Below, one piece after another: positions 17,334 to 24,230 of a stretch of DNA of 27,382 bases. The DNA comes from an uncultured Collinsella sp. Lineage in GTDB: Bacteria > Actinomycetota > Coriobacteriia > Coriobacteriales > Coriobacteriaceae. How positions within the stretch are numbered: position 1 is the first letter of the stretch; every line of letters starts with the position of its first letter. Under the pieces are notes generated by a model. That model was not told where the DNA came from. It did no database searches and saw nothing but the letters and a program-made list of their open reading frames with translations. The position numbers and the translations under genes are program-made. The stretch spans positions 1 to 27,382 of the forward strand of contig CAKURW010000022.1 of NCBI GenBank assembly GCA_934675795.1. Direction: 5' to 3'.

Positions 17334-17365
17334 TTGACTAACCCAAGCGAAAACCCTGCTATCCT
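17334..17365 (+). promoter_or_regulatory. Candidate upstream promoter of the nan operon
   Basis: TTGACT at 17334-17339 is a five-of-six -35. TGCTATCCT at 17357-17365 resembles an extended -10 (TATCCT), but the spacing is 20 nt, so the fit is imperfect. The 8-bp palindrome AAACGTTT (17328-17335) overlaps the -35 and could be part of a LacI-type operator. Confidence 0.35.
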
Positions 17366-17393
17366 GCGGGTTGACGAAGACTGATATCTCACC

Positions 17394-17417
17394 TCGCCGA
17401 TACATACTGTATGGCGA
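17394..17417 (+). repeat. Hairpin/palindrome in the nan leader
   Basis: TCGCC and ATACA (17394-17398, 17400-17404) pair with TGTAT and GGCGA (17408-17417), with one bulged G and a TAC loop. The core ATACA-TAC-TGTAT is also a DNA palindrome. The left arm can pair instead with 17469-17479. Confidence 0.6.
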
Positions 17418-17422
17418 ATCAT

Positions 17423-17451
17423 TTGTCAATGAATTCGGTGAACGGTAGTAA
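17423..17451 (+). promoter_or_regulatory. Candidate downstream promoter of the nan operon
   Basis: TTGTCA at 17423-17428 (five of six) and TAGTAA at 17446-17451 (three of six) are 17 nt apart. The -10 would lie inside the palindrome at 17440-17460, the classical arrangement for repression. It would give a leader of about 140 nt. Confidence 0.4.
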
Positions 17452-17460
17452 ATACCGTTC
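17440..17460. promoter_or_regulatory. Perfect palindrome, candidate operator
   Basis: GAACGGTA at 17440-17447 and TACCGTTC at 17453-17460 are perfect inverted repeats separated by GTAAA. As DNA it is a plausible 21-bp operator (for example for a GntR- or RpiR-type sialate regulator, neither of which is in the window); as RNA it is an 8-bp hairpin with a 5-nt loop. Confidence 0.55.
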
Positions 17461-17575
17461 AAGCGTATGTATGTATCGGTCGCCGAGCGCGGCACCTCAG
17501 TTGGGTTCGTCGGTAGGTAAGGTATATATCGTCCGCAAGTTGCGCGGGGGCAAGTCTAGGTGCTCCCGGGTAAGA

Positions 17576-17594
17576 TTCTCTATTGATAGGAGAA
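17576..17594 (+). promoter_or_regulatory. Ribosome site inside a short hairpin
   Basis: The strong Shine-Dalgarno AGGAGAA (17588-17594) serves the ATG at 17598. TTCTC at 17576-17580 pairs with GAGAA at 17590-17594, so the site could be occluded in one RNA fold. The hairpin is short (5-6 bp). Confidence 0.45.
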
Positions 17595-17597
17595 GAC

Positions 17598-19211
17598 ATG
17601 GCCATCATCAACAAGGGTATGTCCAGGCGTTCGTTCCTCGGCCTCACCGGCAGCGTCGCTGCTGTCGCCGGCCTTGGTCTCACTGGCTGCGGTGGCAGCT
17701 CTAGCGACGAGGGTTCCGCTTCCGGCTCCACCGATTCCGCCAACCGTGGCGGCGGCGTGATCACCGCTGGTTCCGCTTACGCTCCGTCCAGCTTCGATCC
17801 CGCCAGCACCGGCTCCGCTGTGGGCCTGGGTGCTAACTGGCACGTCGTCGAGGGCCTCTACGGTATCGATTACCACGACTACAGCACCTTCAACGAGCTC
17901 GCCACCGACGATCCCAAGTCTGTGGACGACACCACTTTCGAGGTCACCATCCGCAAGGGCGCCAAGTTCTCCGATGGCACCGAGGTCACCGCTGACGATG
18001 TCGTTGCCTCCTACACCGCTTGCGCCGCTTCCGCTACCTATGCTCCGTTCTTCCAGCCCTTCGAGTCCATCGAGGCCAAGGACGCCAGCACCGTGACGGT
18101 CAAGACTAAGGTCCCCAACTTCTCCCTGCTCAAGGATCGTCTGGCCATCGTCCGCGTTACCCCGGCCACCCAGACCGAGGAGGATCGCGCCAAGCAGCCG
18201 ATCGGTTCCGGCCCCTGGATGTACGACTCTATCTCCGATACCGAGATCACCTTGGTTCCCAACCCCGAGTACAACGGTGAGTATGCTGCCGAGGATAAGA
18301 AGATCCAGTACAGCATCCTGACCGACCCCACCGCTCGCGTTACCGCTCAGCAGGAGGGCTCCACGCTCGTTATGGAGCTCGTCACCGCTGACGCCGTCGA
18401 CCAGCTCGAGAGCGCTGGCTGCAAGATCGATAACGTTCAGGGTTTCGGCACCCGCTTCATCATGTTCAACGTCGCCAAGGAGCCTTGGAACAACGTCAAG
18501 GTTCGTCAGGCCGTCATGTACGCGCTCGACACCGAGAAGATGATCACCAACACCTTCGCCGGCCTTGCCACCGCTGCCAGCTGCTACCTGCCCAAGAGCT
18601 TCACCAACTATCATGAGGCTTCCACGGTGTACAAGACCGACGCCAAGAAGGCTAAGAAGCTCATCGAGGAGTCTGGCATCACCCCGGGTGCCATCACCCT
18701 GCGCACCACCGACAACGAGCAGATTAAGGGCATGGCCGCCCAGGTCAAGAACGACCTCGACGCTCTCGGCTTCGATGTGACCATCCAGACCGATACCTCG
18801 CCGGCCACTTACGCTGCCATCGACGGCGGCGAGGCCTACGATATCCTCCTTGCCCCTGGCGATCCTTCCTGCTTCGGCGCCGACCCCGACCTGCTGCTCA
18901 ACTGGTGGTACGGCGACAACGTCTGGATGCAGACCCGTTGCCCGTGGAAGGAGTCCGCTGAGTGGCAGAAGCTCCACGGCCTCATGGACGAGGCTCTTGC
19001 CGCCGAGGGCGACGAGCAGCAGAAGAAGTGGAACGAGTGCTTCGACATCATTGCCGACAACGCCGTTCTGTACCCCGTTGTCCACGTCAAGACCGTCTCC
19101 GCTTCCTGGGACGATCCGTCCACTGCACCCAACGGCGAGGCCCTCGATGGCTTCAAGGGCATCGGCACGACGAGCATGTCCTTCAGGGGCGTTGCGACCG
19201 TCAAGGCGTAA
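17598..19211 (+). CDS. ABC transporter substrate-binding lipoprotein (family 5), probably sialic acid
   Basis: Extracytoplasmic binding protein of a peptide/nickel-family ABC transporter (SBP family 5). The 537-aa precursor has a twin-arginine-like signal (SRRSFLG at 9-15) and a lipobox LTGC with the acylated Cys at 31, followed by a Ser/Gly linker. The body has the family features: a TVEGLYG-like segment (VVEGLYGIDY), FEVTIRKGAKFSDG and VRQAVMYALDTEKM. By sequence alone it would be called an oligopeptide binder. Its downstream neighbours nanA, nanK and nanE, and the fused permease-ATPase, point instead to sialic acid, as for SatA of Haemophilus ducreyi and SiaE of Corynebacterium (recalled, not searched). 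Very strong C-ending codon bias suggests high expression. Confidence 0.88.
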   Translation: MAIINKGMSRRSFLGLTGSVAAVAGLGLTGCGGSSSDEGSASGSTDSANRGGGVITAGSAYAPSSFDPASTGSAVGLGANWHVVEGLYGIDYHDYSTFNELATDDPKSVDDTTFEVTIRKGAKFSDGTEVTADDVVASYTACAASATYAPFFQPFESIEAKDASTVTVKTKVPNFSLLKDRLAIVRVTPATQTEEDRAKQPIGSGPWMYDSISDTEITLVPNPEYNGEYAAEDKKIQYSILTDPTARVTAQQEGSTLVMELVTADAVDQLESAGCKIDNVQGFGTRFIMFNVAKEPWNNVKVRQAVMYALDTEKMITNTFAGLATAASCYLPKSFTNYHEASTVYKTDAKKAKKLIEESGITPGAITLRTTDNEQIKGMAAQVKNDLDALGFDVTIQTDTSPATYAAIDGGEAYDILLAPGDPSCFGADPDLLLNWWYGDNVWMQTRCPWKESAEWQKLHGLMDEALAAEGDEQQKKWNECFDIIADNAVLYPVVHVKTVSASWDDPSTAPNGEALDGFKGIGTTSMSFRGVATVKA

Positions 19212-19237
19212 GACTCGCTTGAGTCTGTATGCAGGAT

Positions 19238-19349
19238 GTCGGTCGTTGGGACCGTATCCTCATAGTTGAAACAAAGACCCGGGCGGCAACGATGTCGCTC
19301 GGGTCTTGTAATGAGTATCCGTACTCATATACCAGTTGGTCCTACCGAC
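19238..19349 (+). repeat. Structured intergenic region between binding protein and permease
   Basis: Two adjacent hairpins: 19274-19285 with 19296-19307 (12 bp, one wobble, 10-nt loop) and 19311-19317 with 19322-19328 (perfect 7 bp, TCCG loop). They are enclosed by GTCGGT...GGACC (19238-19253) that can pair with GGTCC-T-ACCGAC (19338-19349) with a 5-nt bulge. There is no T-run of note. Likely it stabilises the binding-protein mRNA and lowers read-through into the permease genes. Confidence 0.7.
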
Positions 19350-19368
19350 AAAAGAAAGGGGAGAGAAC

Positions 19369-20325
19369 GTGAACAACTTGCTACGTTTGATTGGAAGGCG
19401 TCTTGTGGCGCTGCCGATCATGGCATTGGGCGTCACCGTCCTGGTGTTCTTCCTTATGTCGTTCTCCAAGACCGACCCCGCCTATACGGCGTTGGGTGAC
19501 GGTGCCTCGCCCGAGGCGGTTGCCGAGTACCATGAAAAGTATGGTCTGGACGACCCCTGGCCCGTGCGCTACGTGCGCTACATGGGCGATTTGATCCATG
19601 GTGACATGGGCACCTATGGTGCTGCTCGCAACTCCGTTGCCAAGCGCATCTCCACGGCCCTGCCCGTCACGATGCAGCTGACCTTTATCGGTCTTGCTAT
19701 CGGTGCGGTCGTTTCGTTTTTGCTCGGCGTCATCGCGGCACTGTATCGCGACAAATGGCCGGACCAAGTGATCCGCGTCTTTTCCATCGCCGGCTTGGCA
19801 ACCCCGTCGTTCTGGCTTGCCGTTCTGTTGATCCTGCTGTTCTCTTCCTACCTTAAGGTGCTCCCGGCATCGGGTGCTCTGCCTCACTTCACCACGAATC
19901 CGGTTGGCTATCTGGGACGTATGATCATGCCCGCTATCGCCTTGGCATTTCCGCTGACGGGCCAGATGACTCGTATCGTGCGTACCGCCATGGTCGAGGA
20001 GCTCGATAAGGATTATGTCCGTATGGCTCGCGGCGCCGGCGTTCCCGAGAAGGTCGTCGTCGGCATCAACGTTCTTCGCAATGCGCTGATCACCCCGGTC
20101 ACCACCCTCGGTCTTAAGATCGGTTACCTCATGGGCGGCGCCGTCGTCATCGAGGTTATCTTCAACCTCCCCGGCATGGGCACCGCGATTCTGCAGGGCG
20201 TTCAGGGCAACGAGGCGAACCTGGTTCAGGGCGTCGTTATCGTCGTTGCTCTTGCCTTCATCATCATCAACATCGTGGTTGACATGCTCTACCTGCTCAT
20301 CAACCCGCGCATCAGGACGGTGTAG
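19369..20325 (+). CDS. ABC transporter permease (DppB/OppB type), probably sialic acid
   Basis: First membrane subunit of the importer. The 318-aa protein starts with the classic LLRLIGRRLVALPIMALGV membrane segment and has about six membrane segments. The EAA loop that docks on the ATPase is DYVRMARGAGVPEKVVV, followed by NALITPVTTLG and VIEVIFNLPGMG. Length and motifs match DppB/OppB. GTG at 19369 is chosen since GGGGAGA lies 4-10 nt upstream; the frame is open further upstream into the hairpins. The next gene starts 3 nt after its stop. Confidence 0.92.
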   Translation: MNNLLRLIGRRLVALPIMALGVTVLVFFLMSFSKTDPAYTALGDGASPEAVAEYHEKYGLDDPWPVRYVRYMGDLIHGDMGTYGAARNSVAKRISTALPVTMQLTFIGLAIGAVVSFLLGVIAALYRDKWPDQVIRVFSIAGLATPSFWLAVLLILLFSSYLKVLPASGALPHFTTNPVGYLGRMIMPAIALAFPLTGQMTRIVRTAMVEELDKDYVRMARGAGVPEKVVVGINVLRNALITPVTTLGLKIGYLMGGAVVIEVIFNLPGMGTAILQGVQGNEANLVQGVVIVVALAFIIINIVVDMLYLLINPRIRTV

Positions 20326-20328
20326 ATT

Positions 20329-22344
20329 ATGGTAAAGATTCGAGAGAAGCAAACCGAGCAGCTCGAGAAGGCTGCCTCCAAGGGGCTCAAGCTCGGTGGC
20401 TGGAAGAAGATGACGCTGTCTTCTAAGATTGCAGCCGTCGTGCTGGTGCTGGTCGCCCTGACTGCGATTCTGGCGCCCCTTCTTGCCCCCTATAGCCCGG
20501 TCGAGATCTTTACGGCTCGCCAGGCTCCCGGCAACGGATTTATTTTCGGTACCGACGATAAGGGTCGCGACATTCTGTCGCGTATGCTCTACGGTGGTCG
20601 TTACTCGCTGATTATCGGCTTTGGCGCCACTGCCATGGCTCTGGTCTGCGGCTCGGTCGTAGGCGCCCTTGCAGCGGTTTCGCGCAAGGCCGTCTCCGAG
20701 ACGATCATGCGTATCTTGGACATCATCATGTCCATCCCCGGCATCGCCCTCGCGGCCGTCTTCGTCTCCATCCTGGGCAACTCCGTGCCGTCGATCATCT
20801 TCGCCATCGGCTTTATGTACACTCCGCAGATTGCCCGTATCGTGCGCGCCAACATCGTGTCCGAGTACGGCGAGGACTATGTCCGCGCGGTCATCGTTTC
20901 CGGCGCCAAGGCTCCGTGGATTTTGATCAAGCATGTTCTGCGTAACTGCATCGCCCCGATCATGGTCTTCACCGTTACCCTGGTCGCCGACGCCATCATC
21001 TTCGAGGCCTCGCTGACCTTCATCGGCGCTGGTATTCAGGAGCCCACCGCTACCTGGGGCAACATCCTCGCCGACGCCCGCGGCGGCGTGCTCGCCGGCC
21101 GTTGGTGGCAGGCGCTGTTCCCGGGTCTGGCCATCATGATCACCTGCCTGGCGCTCAACATCCTCTCCGAGGGCATTACCGACGCCATGGCCGCTGCTCC
21201 CTCCGCCGCCCTGGATCCGACCGATTCCTCCAAGCGTCGCGAGGCCGACCTGCTGGTCTCCGACCCCGTTCGCGCCTACAAGGAGCAGGCCCAGTCCCTC
21301 TCCGCTCGCCTTGGCGCCCTGCGCGATGTCGAGCTCAAGCGTGACGATCGCCATGTGCCCGACGAGTCCGTTGAGCCGATCCTTTCGGTACGCGATTTCT
21401 GCATCCAGTTTGAGCACCACGGTGACATCAACGTCGTCGACCACGTCAACTTTGACGTCCGTCCCGGCCAGACCATGGGCCTGGTAGGCGAGTCCGGCTG
21501 CGGTAAGTCCATCACCACGCTGGCCATCATGGGTCTGACCGATGATGACGAGCACCTTTCCGGTGAGGTTCTCTGGGAGGGTCGCGACCTGCTCAAGATG
21601 AGCAAGAAAGAGTGGTTCGGCCTGCGCGGTACCGATATCGCCATGGTCTATCAGGACGCCCTGTCCTCGCTCAACCCCTCCATGCTCATTTCCGCCCAGA
21701 TGAAGCAGCTCACCAAGCGTGGCGGCACCCGTAGCGCCGAGGAGCTCCTGGAGCTCGTGGGCCTCGACCCCAAGCGTACGCTCGAGAGCTATCCGCATGA
21801 GCTTTCCGGTGGTCAGCGTCAGCGCGTTCTGATCGCTATGGCCCTTACCCGCGACCCCAAGCTGGTCATCTGCGACGAGCCCACGACCGCTCTGGACGTT
21901 ACCGTCCAGAAGCAGGTCATCAAGCTGCTCAACGATCTTCAGGCCAAGCTCGGCTTTGCCATGATCTTCGTTTCGCACGACCTGGCGCTGGTCGCCGAGG
22001 TCGCCCACAACATCACGGTTATGTACGCTGGTCAGGTTATCGAGCAGGCGCCCACCAAGGAGCTGCTCACCAACCCGATTCACGAGTACACCCGCGGTCT
22101 TCTGGGCTCCGTTCTGTCCATCGAGAGCGGTTCGGGCCGCCTGCACCAGGTGCCCGGCGCCGTTCCGAGTCCGCGCGATTTCCCCAAGGGCGATCGCTTC
22201 GCGCCCCGCTCGAGCCATCCGCGTATTGGCCTGGACACCCGTCCGGTCTTCAAGCGCGTGCCCGGCACCGAGCACTTCTATTCCGAGCTCCCCGACGAGG
22301 TGCTCAAGGCAAATGGTTTGACCCCTCACGCGGAGGTGATGTAG
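20329..22344 (+). CDS. Fused ABC permease-ATPase (DppC-DppD type), probably sialic acid
   Basis: A 671-aa fusion of the second permease and an ATPase. Residues 1-290 form the permease (FGTDDKGRDILSRMLYGGR, then the EAA loop EDYVRAVIVSGAKAPWI near 182-198). A Ser/charged linker (about 290-345) follows. The ATPase has Walker A GESGCGKS at 387-394, signature LSGGQRQR at 492-499, Walker B VICDEPTT at 513-520 and the switch His at 550. It ends with the peptide/nickel-type C-terminal extension but no clear Cys cluster. Ordinary Opp/Dpp systems keep these as two genes; a fusion is what I recall for sialate transporters of Corynebacterium and Bifidobacterium. No frameshift or stop interrupts the junction. 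Confidence 0.93.
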   Translation: MVKIREKQTEQLEKAASKGLKLGGWKKMTLSSKIAAVVLVLVALTAILAPLLAPYSPVEIFTARQAPGNGFIFGTDDKGRDILSRMLYGGRYSLIIGFGATAMALVCGSVVGALAAVSRKAVSETIMRILDIIMSIPGIALAAVFVSILGNSVPSIIFAIGFMYTPQIARIVRANIVSEYGEDYVRAVIVSGAKAPWILIKHVLRNCIAPIMVFTVTLVADAIIFEASLTFIGAGIQEPTATWGNILADARGGVLAGRWWQALFPGLAIMITCLALNILSEGITDAMAAAPSAALDPTDSSKRREADLLVSDPVRAYKEQAQSLSARLGALRDVELKRDDRHVPDESVEPILSVRDFCIQFEHHGDINVVDHVNFDVRPGQTMGLVGESGCGKSITTLAIMGLTDDDEHLSGEVLWEGRDLLKMSKKEWFGLRGTDIAMVYQDALSSLNPSMLISAQMKQLTKRGGTRSAEELLELVGLDPKRTLESYPHELSGGQRQRVLIAMALTRDPKLVICDEPTTALDVTVQKQVIKLLNDLQAKLGFAMIFVSHDLALVAEVAHNITVMYAGQVIEQAPTKELLTNPIHEYTRGLLGSVLSIESGSGRLHQVPGAVPSPRDFPKGDRFAPRSSHPRIGLDTRPVFKRVPGTEHFYSELPDEVLKANGLTPHAEVM

Positions 22345-23172
22345 ATGAGCGAGACCGCAGTCAACGGCGTCGAGCCGATCATCTTCCTTGATGACGTCCA
22401 CGTCACCTTTAGGACCCGTACCGGCTCGATTCTGCACCCCAACCTGGTTCACGCCGTCCAGGGTGTAACGATTAAGCTCATGCCCGGACAGACCATCGGC
22501 ATCGTCGGCGAGTCCGGTTGCGGAAAGTCCACCACCGCCAACGTCATGTGCGGCCTGCAGGCCCCCACGAGCGGCAAGGTCTACTTTAAGGGCAAGGACG
22601 TTACCAAACGTACCGCCGAGGACCGTCGCCACATGGGTCGCGTCATCTCGGTCGTGTTCCAGAACCCGGCCACGGCGCTCAACCCCCGCATGGTCGTTCG
22701 CGAGCAGCTGCTCGACCCCATGCGCGTCCACAACTTGGGTACCGAGGCCGAGCAGGAGAAGCGCGTCAAGGAACTCTTGGAGCTCACCGGTCTGCCCAGC
22801 TCTGCCGCCGAGGTTCTTCCCGGCCAGCTTTCGGGCGGTCAGCGCCAGCGCGTGGCAATTGCCCGTGCCCTGTCGCTGAACCCCGACGCCATCATCGCCG
22901 ACGAGCCCACCTCGGCTCTGGACGTTTCGGTCCGCGCACAGATTCTGAACCTGCTGACCGACCTTAAGAAGGAGCTCGGCCTGGCCATGGTGTTCATCAG
23001 CCATGACATCCAGACGGTCCGCTATATCTCTGACGACATCATCGTTATGAATGGCGGCAAGATCGTCGAGCAGGGCGAGGCCAAGCAGGTCTTCCAGCAC
23101 CCCCAGGACCCCTACACCAAGATGCTGCTCGGCGCTGCGCCGTCGCTGCTGCATCCCAAGCTCGGCGAGTAG
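22345..23172 (+). CDS. ABC transporter ATPase (DppF/OppF type), probably sialic acid
   Basis: Second ATPase of the importer. The 275-aa protein has Walker A GESGCGKS at 55-62, signature LSGGQRQR at 162-169, Walker B IIADEPTS at 183-190 and a short C-terminal extension ending in the family's DPYTKMLLGAAPSLLHPK. ATG at 22345 abuts the TAG of the fused gene and the ribosome site GGAGGTGATG lies within that gene's end, so translation is coupled, as expected for two ATPases needed in equal amount. Confidence 0.93.
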   Translation: MSETAVNGVEPIIFLDDVHVTFRTRTGSILHPNLVHAVQGVTIKLMPGQTIGIVGESGCGKSTTANVMCGLQAPTSGKVYFKGKDVTKRTAEDRRHMGRVISVVFQNPATALNPRMVVREQLLDPMRVHNLGTEAEQEKRVKELLELTGLPSSAAEVLPGQLSGGQRQRVAIARALSLNPDAIIADEPTSALDVSVRAQILNLLTDLKKELGLAMVFISHDIQTVRYISDDIIVMNGGKIVEQGEAKQVFQHPQDPYTKMLLGAAPSLLHPKLGE

Positions 23173-23188
23173 CCTCGCTTTCCCTCCC

Positions 23189-23216
23189 GTGCGCCCGGTT
23201 CCCTTGCCGGGCGCAC
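23189..23216 (+). terminator. Hairpin after the last transporter gene
   Basis: Perfect 10-bp stem GTGCGCCCGG (23189-23198) with CCGGGCGCAC (23207-23216), 8-nt loop. No T-run follows, and the next gene starts 37 nt later, so it probably attenuates or protects the upstream transcript rather than ending the operon. Confidence 0.55.
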
Positions 23217-23252
23217 CTCCGTTGCGAATTCGAAAGGTTGGGTTCACGAGCC

Positions 23253-24230
23253 ATGCCAAGTGCTCAGGAGCTACAACATCAATTTGGTGAATATCGAGGC
23301 GCCATGCCCCGTCCATCAGATTTCGATCTCTTTTGGAAGGATCGCATGGCCGAGGCCGACGCCGTCGGGCTTGACTATGCGATCGAGACGGCATCGGTCA
23401 CCGATGCCGCGACCTGCCAGCTTTTCGACCTCTGGTATACCGGCATGTGTGGCGCGCGCCTGCATGCCAAGTACCTTAAACCCGTCTCGGACGAGCCCGT
23501 GCCATTGGTACTTCAGTTCCATGGGTATCCGGGTGCAAGCCGCAGCTGGTTTGAGCAGGCGTCGTTTGCGGGCATGGGCATGGCACTCATCGCCCTCGAC
23601 TGCCCCGGCCAAGGAGGTCCCTCCGAGGACATTGGTGGATTTGAGGGCACAACGGTTGCCGGTCATATCGTCGCCGGTATCGACGGCGACCCGGCCAACC
23701 TCTACTATGTCCGCTTGCACCAAGATATTCGCATCCTGTGCCGCATCGTTCGCGAGCTCGAGGGCATCGATCTTGCGCGTGTGTTTGTGAACGGCGCGTC
23801 GCAGGGCGGCGGTTTGGGCATTGCGACCTGTGCGCTTAACAGCGAGCTTATTAATCGTGCCGCCATCCTCTATCCCTTCCTGTCAGATTTCCGCCTAGTC
23901 TGGGATTTGGATGCCGATGACATTGCCTACGAGGGCCTGCGCTATTGGTCTCACTGGTTTGACGAGGATTCGACTCGTATTGACGAAGCCTATGCCAAGC
24001 TGGCGTACTTCGATTCCAAGAACTTTGCCCCTATGGTCAAATGCCCCGTGCTGTTTGGCACCGGCACAGCCGATATCGTCTGTCCGCCAGCGACGCAGTT
24101 TGCGGTCTATAACAACCTGACCTGCGAAAAGCGTCATGAGTTCTTTGAAGGCTTTGGCCACGAGGAGATTCAGGATTTTGACGATCTGATCATTCCGTTT
24201 TTCTGCAAGGGAGGGGAGGCTCATGTCTAA
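23253..24230 (+). CDS. CE7-family acetylesterase (acetyl xylan esterase-like), candidate sialate O-acetylesterase
   Basis: A 325-aa cytosolic alpha/beta hydrolase of the carbohydrate esterase 7 / cephalosporin-C deacetylase family. The catalytic triad can be read: nucleophile S183 in NGASQGGG, acid D274 in GTADIVCPP, and H303 in GFGHEE; the oxyanion segment is LQFHGYPG. No signal peptide. ATG at 23253 is chosen over TTG at 23238 because the latter has no room for a ribosome site, although the site for 23253 is itself weak (GAAAGG, about 15 nt upstream). Inside a nan operon the likely role is removing O-acetyl groups from imported sialic acid; CE7 esterases near pneumococcal nan genes are a precedent I recall. 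It overlaps the next gene by 8 bp. Confidence 0.85.
   Translation: MPSAQELQHQFGEYRGAMPRPSDFDLFWKDRMAEADAVGLDYAIETASVTDAATCQLFDLWYTGMCGARLHAKYLKPVSDEPVPLVLQFHGYPGASRSWFEQASFAGMGMALIALDCPGQGGPSEDIGGFEGTTVAGHIVAGIDGDPANLYYVRLHQDIRILCRIVRELEGIDLARVFVNGASQGGGLGIATCALNSELINRAAILYPFLSDFRLVWDLDADDIAYEGLRYWSHWFDEDSTRIDEAYAKLAYFDSKNFAPMVKCPVLFGTGTADIVCPPATQFAVYNNLTCEKRHEFFEGFGHEEIQDFDDLIIPFFCKGGEAHV

Larger units (their letters stand above)
17397..17479. repeat. Inverted 11-bp repeats flanking the nan promoter region
   Basis: CCGATACATAC at 17397-17407 occurs inverted at 17469-17479 (GTATGTATCGG), 72 bp apart start to start. The pair encloses the perfect palindrome at 17440-17460. Two copies of an 11-mer in opposite orientation suggest either paired operators for a DNA-looping regulator or a long-range RNA stem. 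Confidence 0.7.
17234..17597 (+). other. Non-coding regulatory region before the nan operon
   Basis: This 364-bp gap has no convincing gene. It holds a direct 9-bp repeat (17258-17266 and 17291-17299), two promoter candidates, several inverted repeats at 17394-17479 and a hairpin covering the ribosome site of the next gene; these are listed separately. No strong terminator for uvrC was seen, and the region is AT-rich in its first 120 bp relative to its surroundings. Confidence 0.75.

Noticed and set aside
17322..17340. Catabolite-responsive (cre-like) site around AAACGTTT.
   Set aside because: Only the centre fits; the outer TG and CA positions of the cre consensus do not match. Kept only as a possible LacI-type palindrome.
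17521..17526. GGTATA, the unit bound by E. coli NanR.
   Set aside because: Only one copy, no tandem spacing, and the E. coli regulator's site need not apply in Actinobacteria.
17580..19085. A 501-codon minus-strand open frame opposite the binding-protein gene.
   Set aside because: Shadow of biased codon use; product is Gly/Val/Leu-rich with no domain, and no ribosome site was seen.
19381..23394. A 1337-codon open frame on the minus strand opposite the transporter genes.
   Set aside because: It lies antisense to four well-supported ABC transporter genes, and has a low-complexity His/Asp/Gly-rich product expected from mirrored, strongly biased codons.
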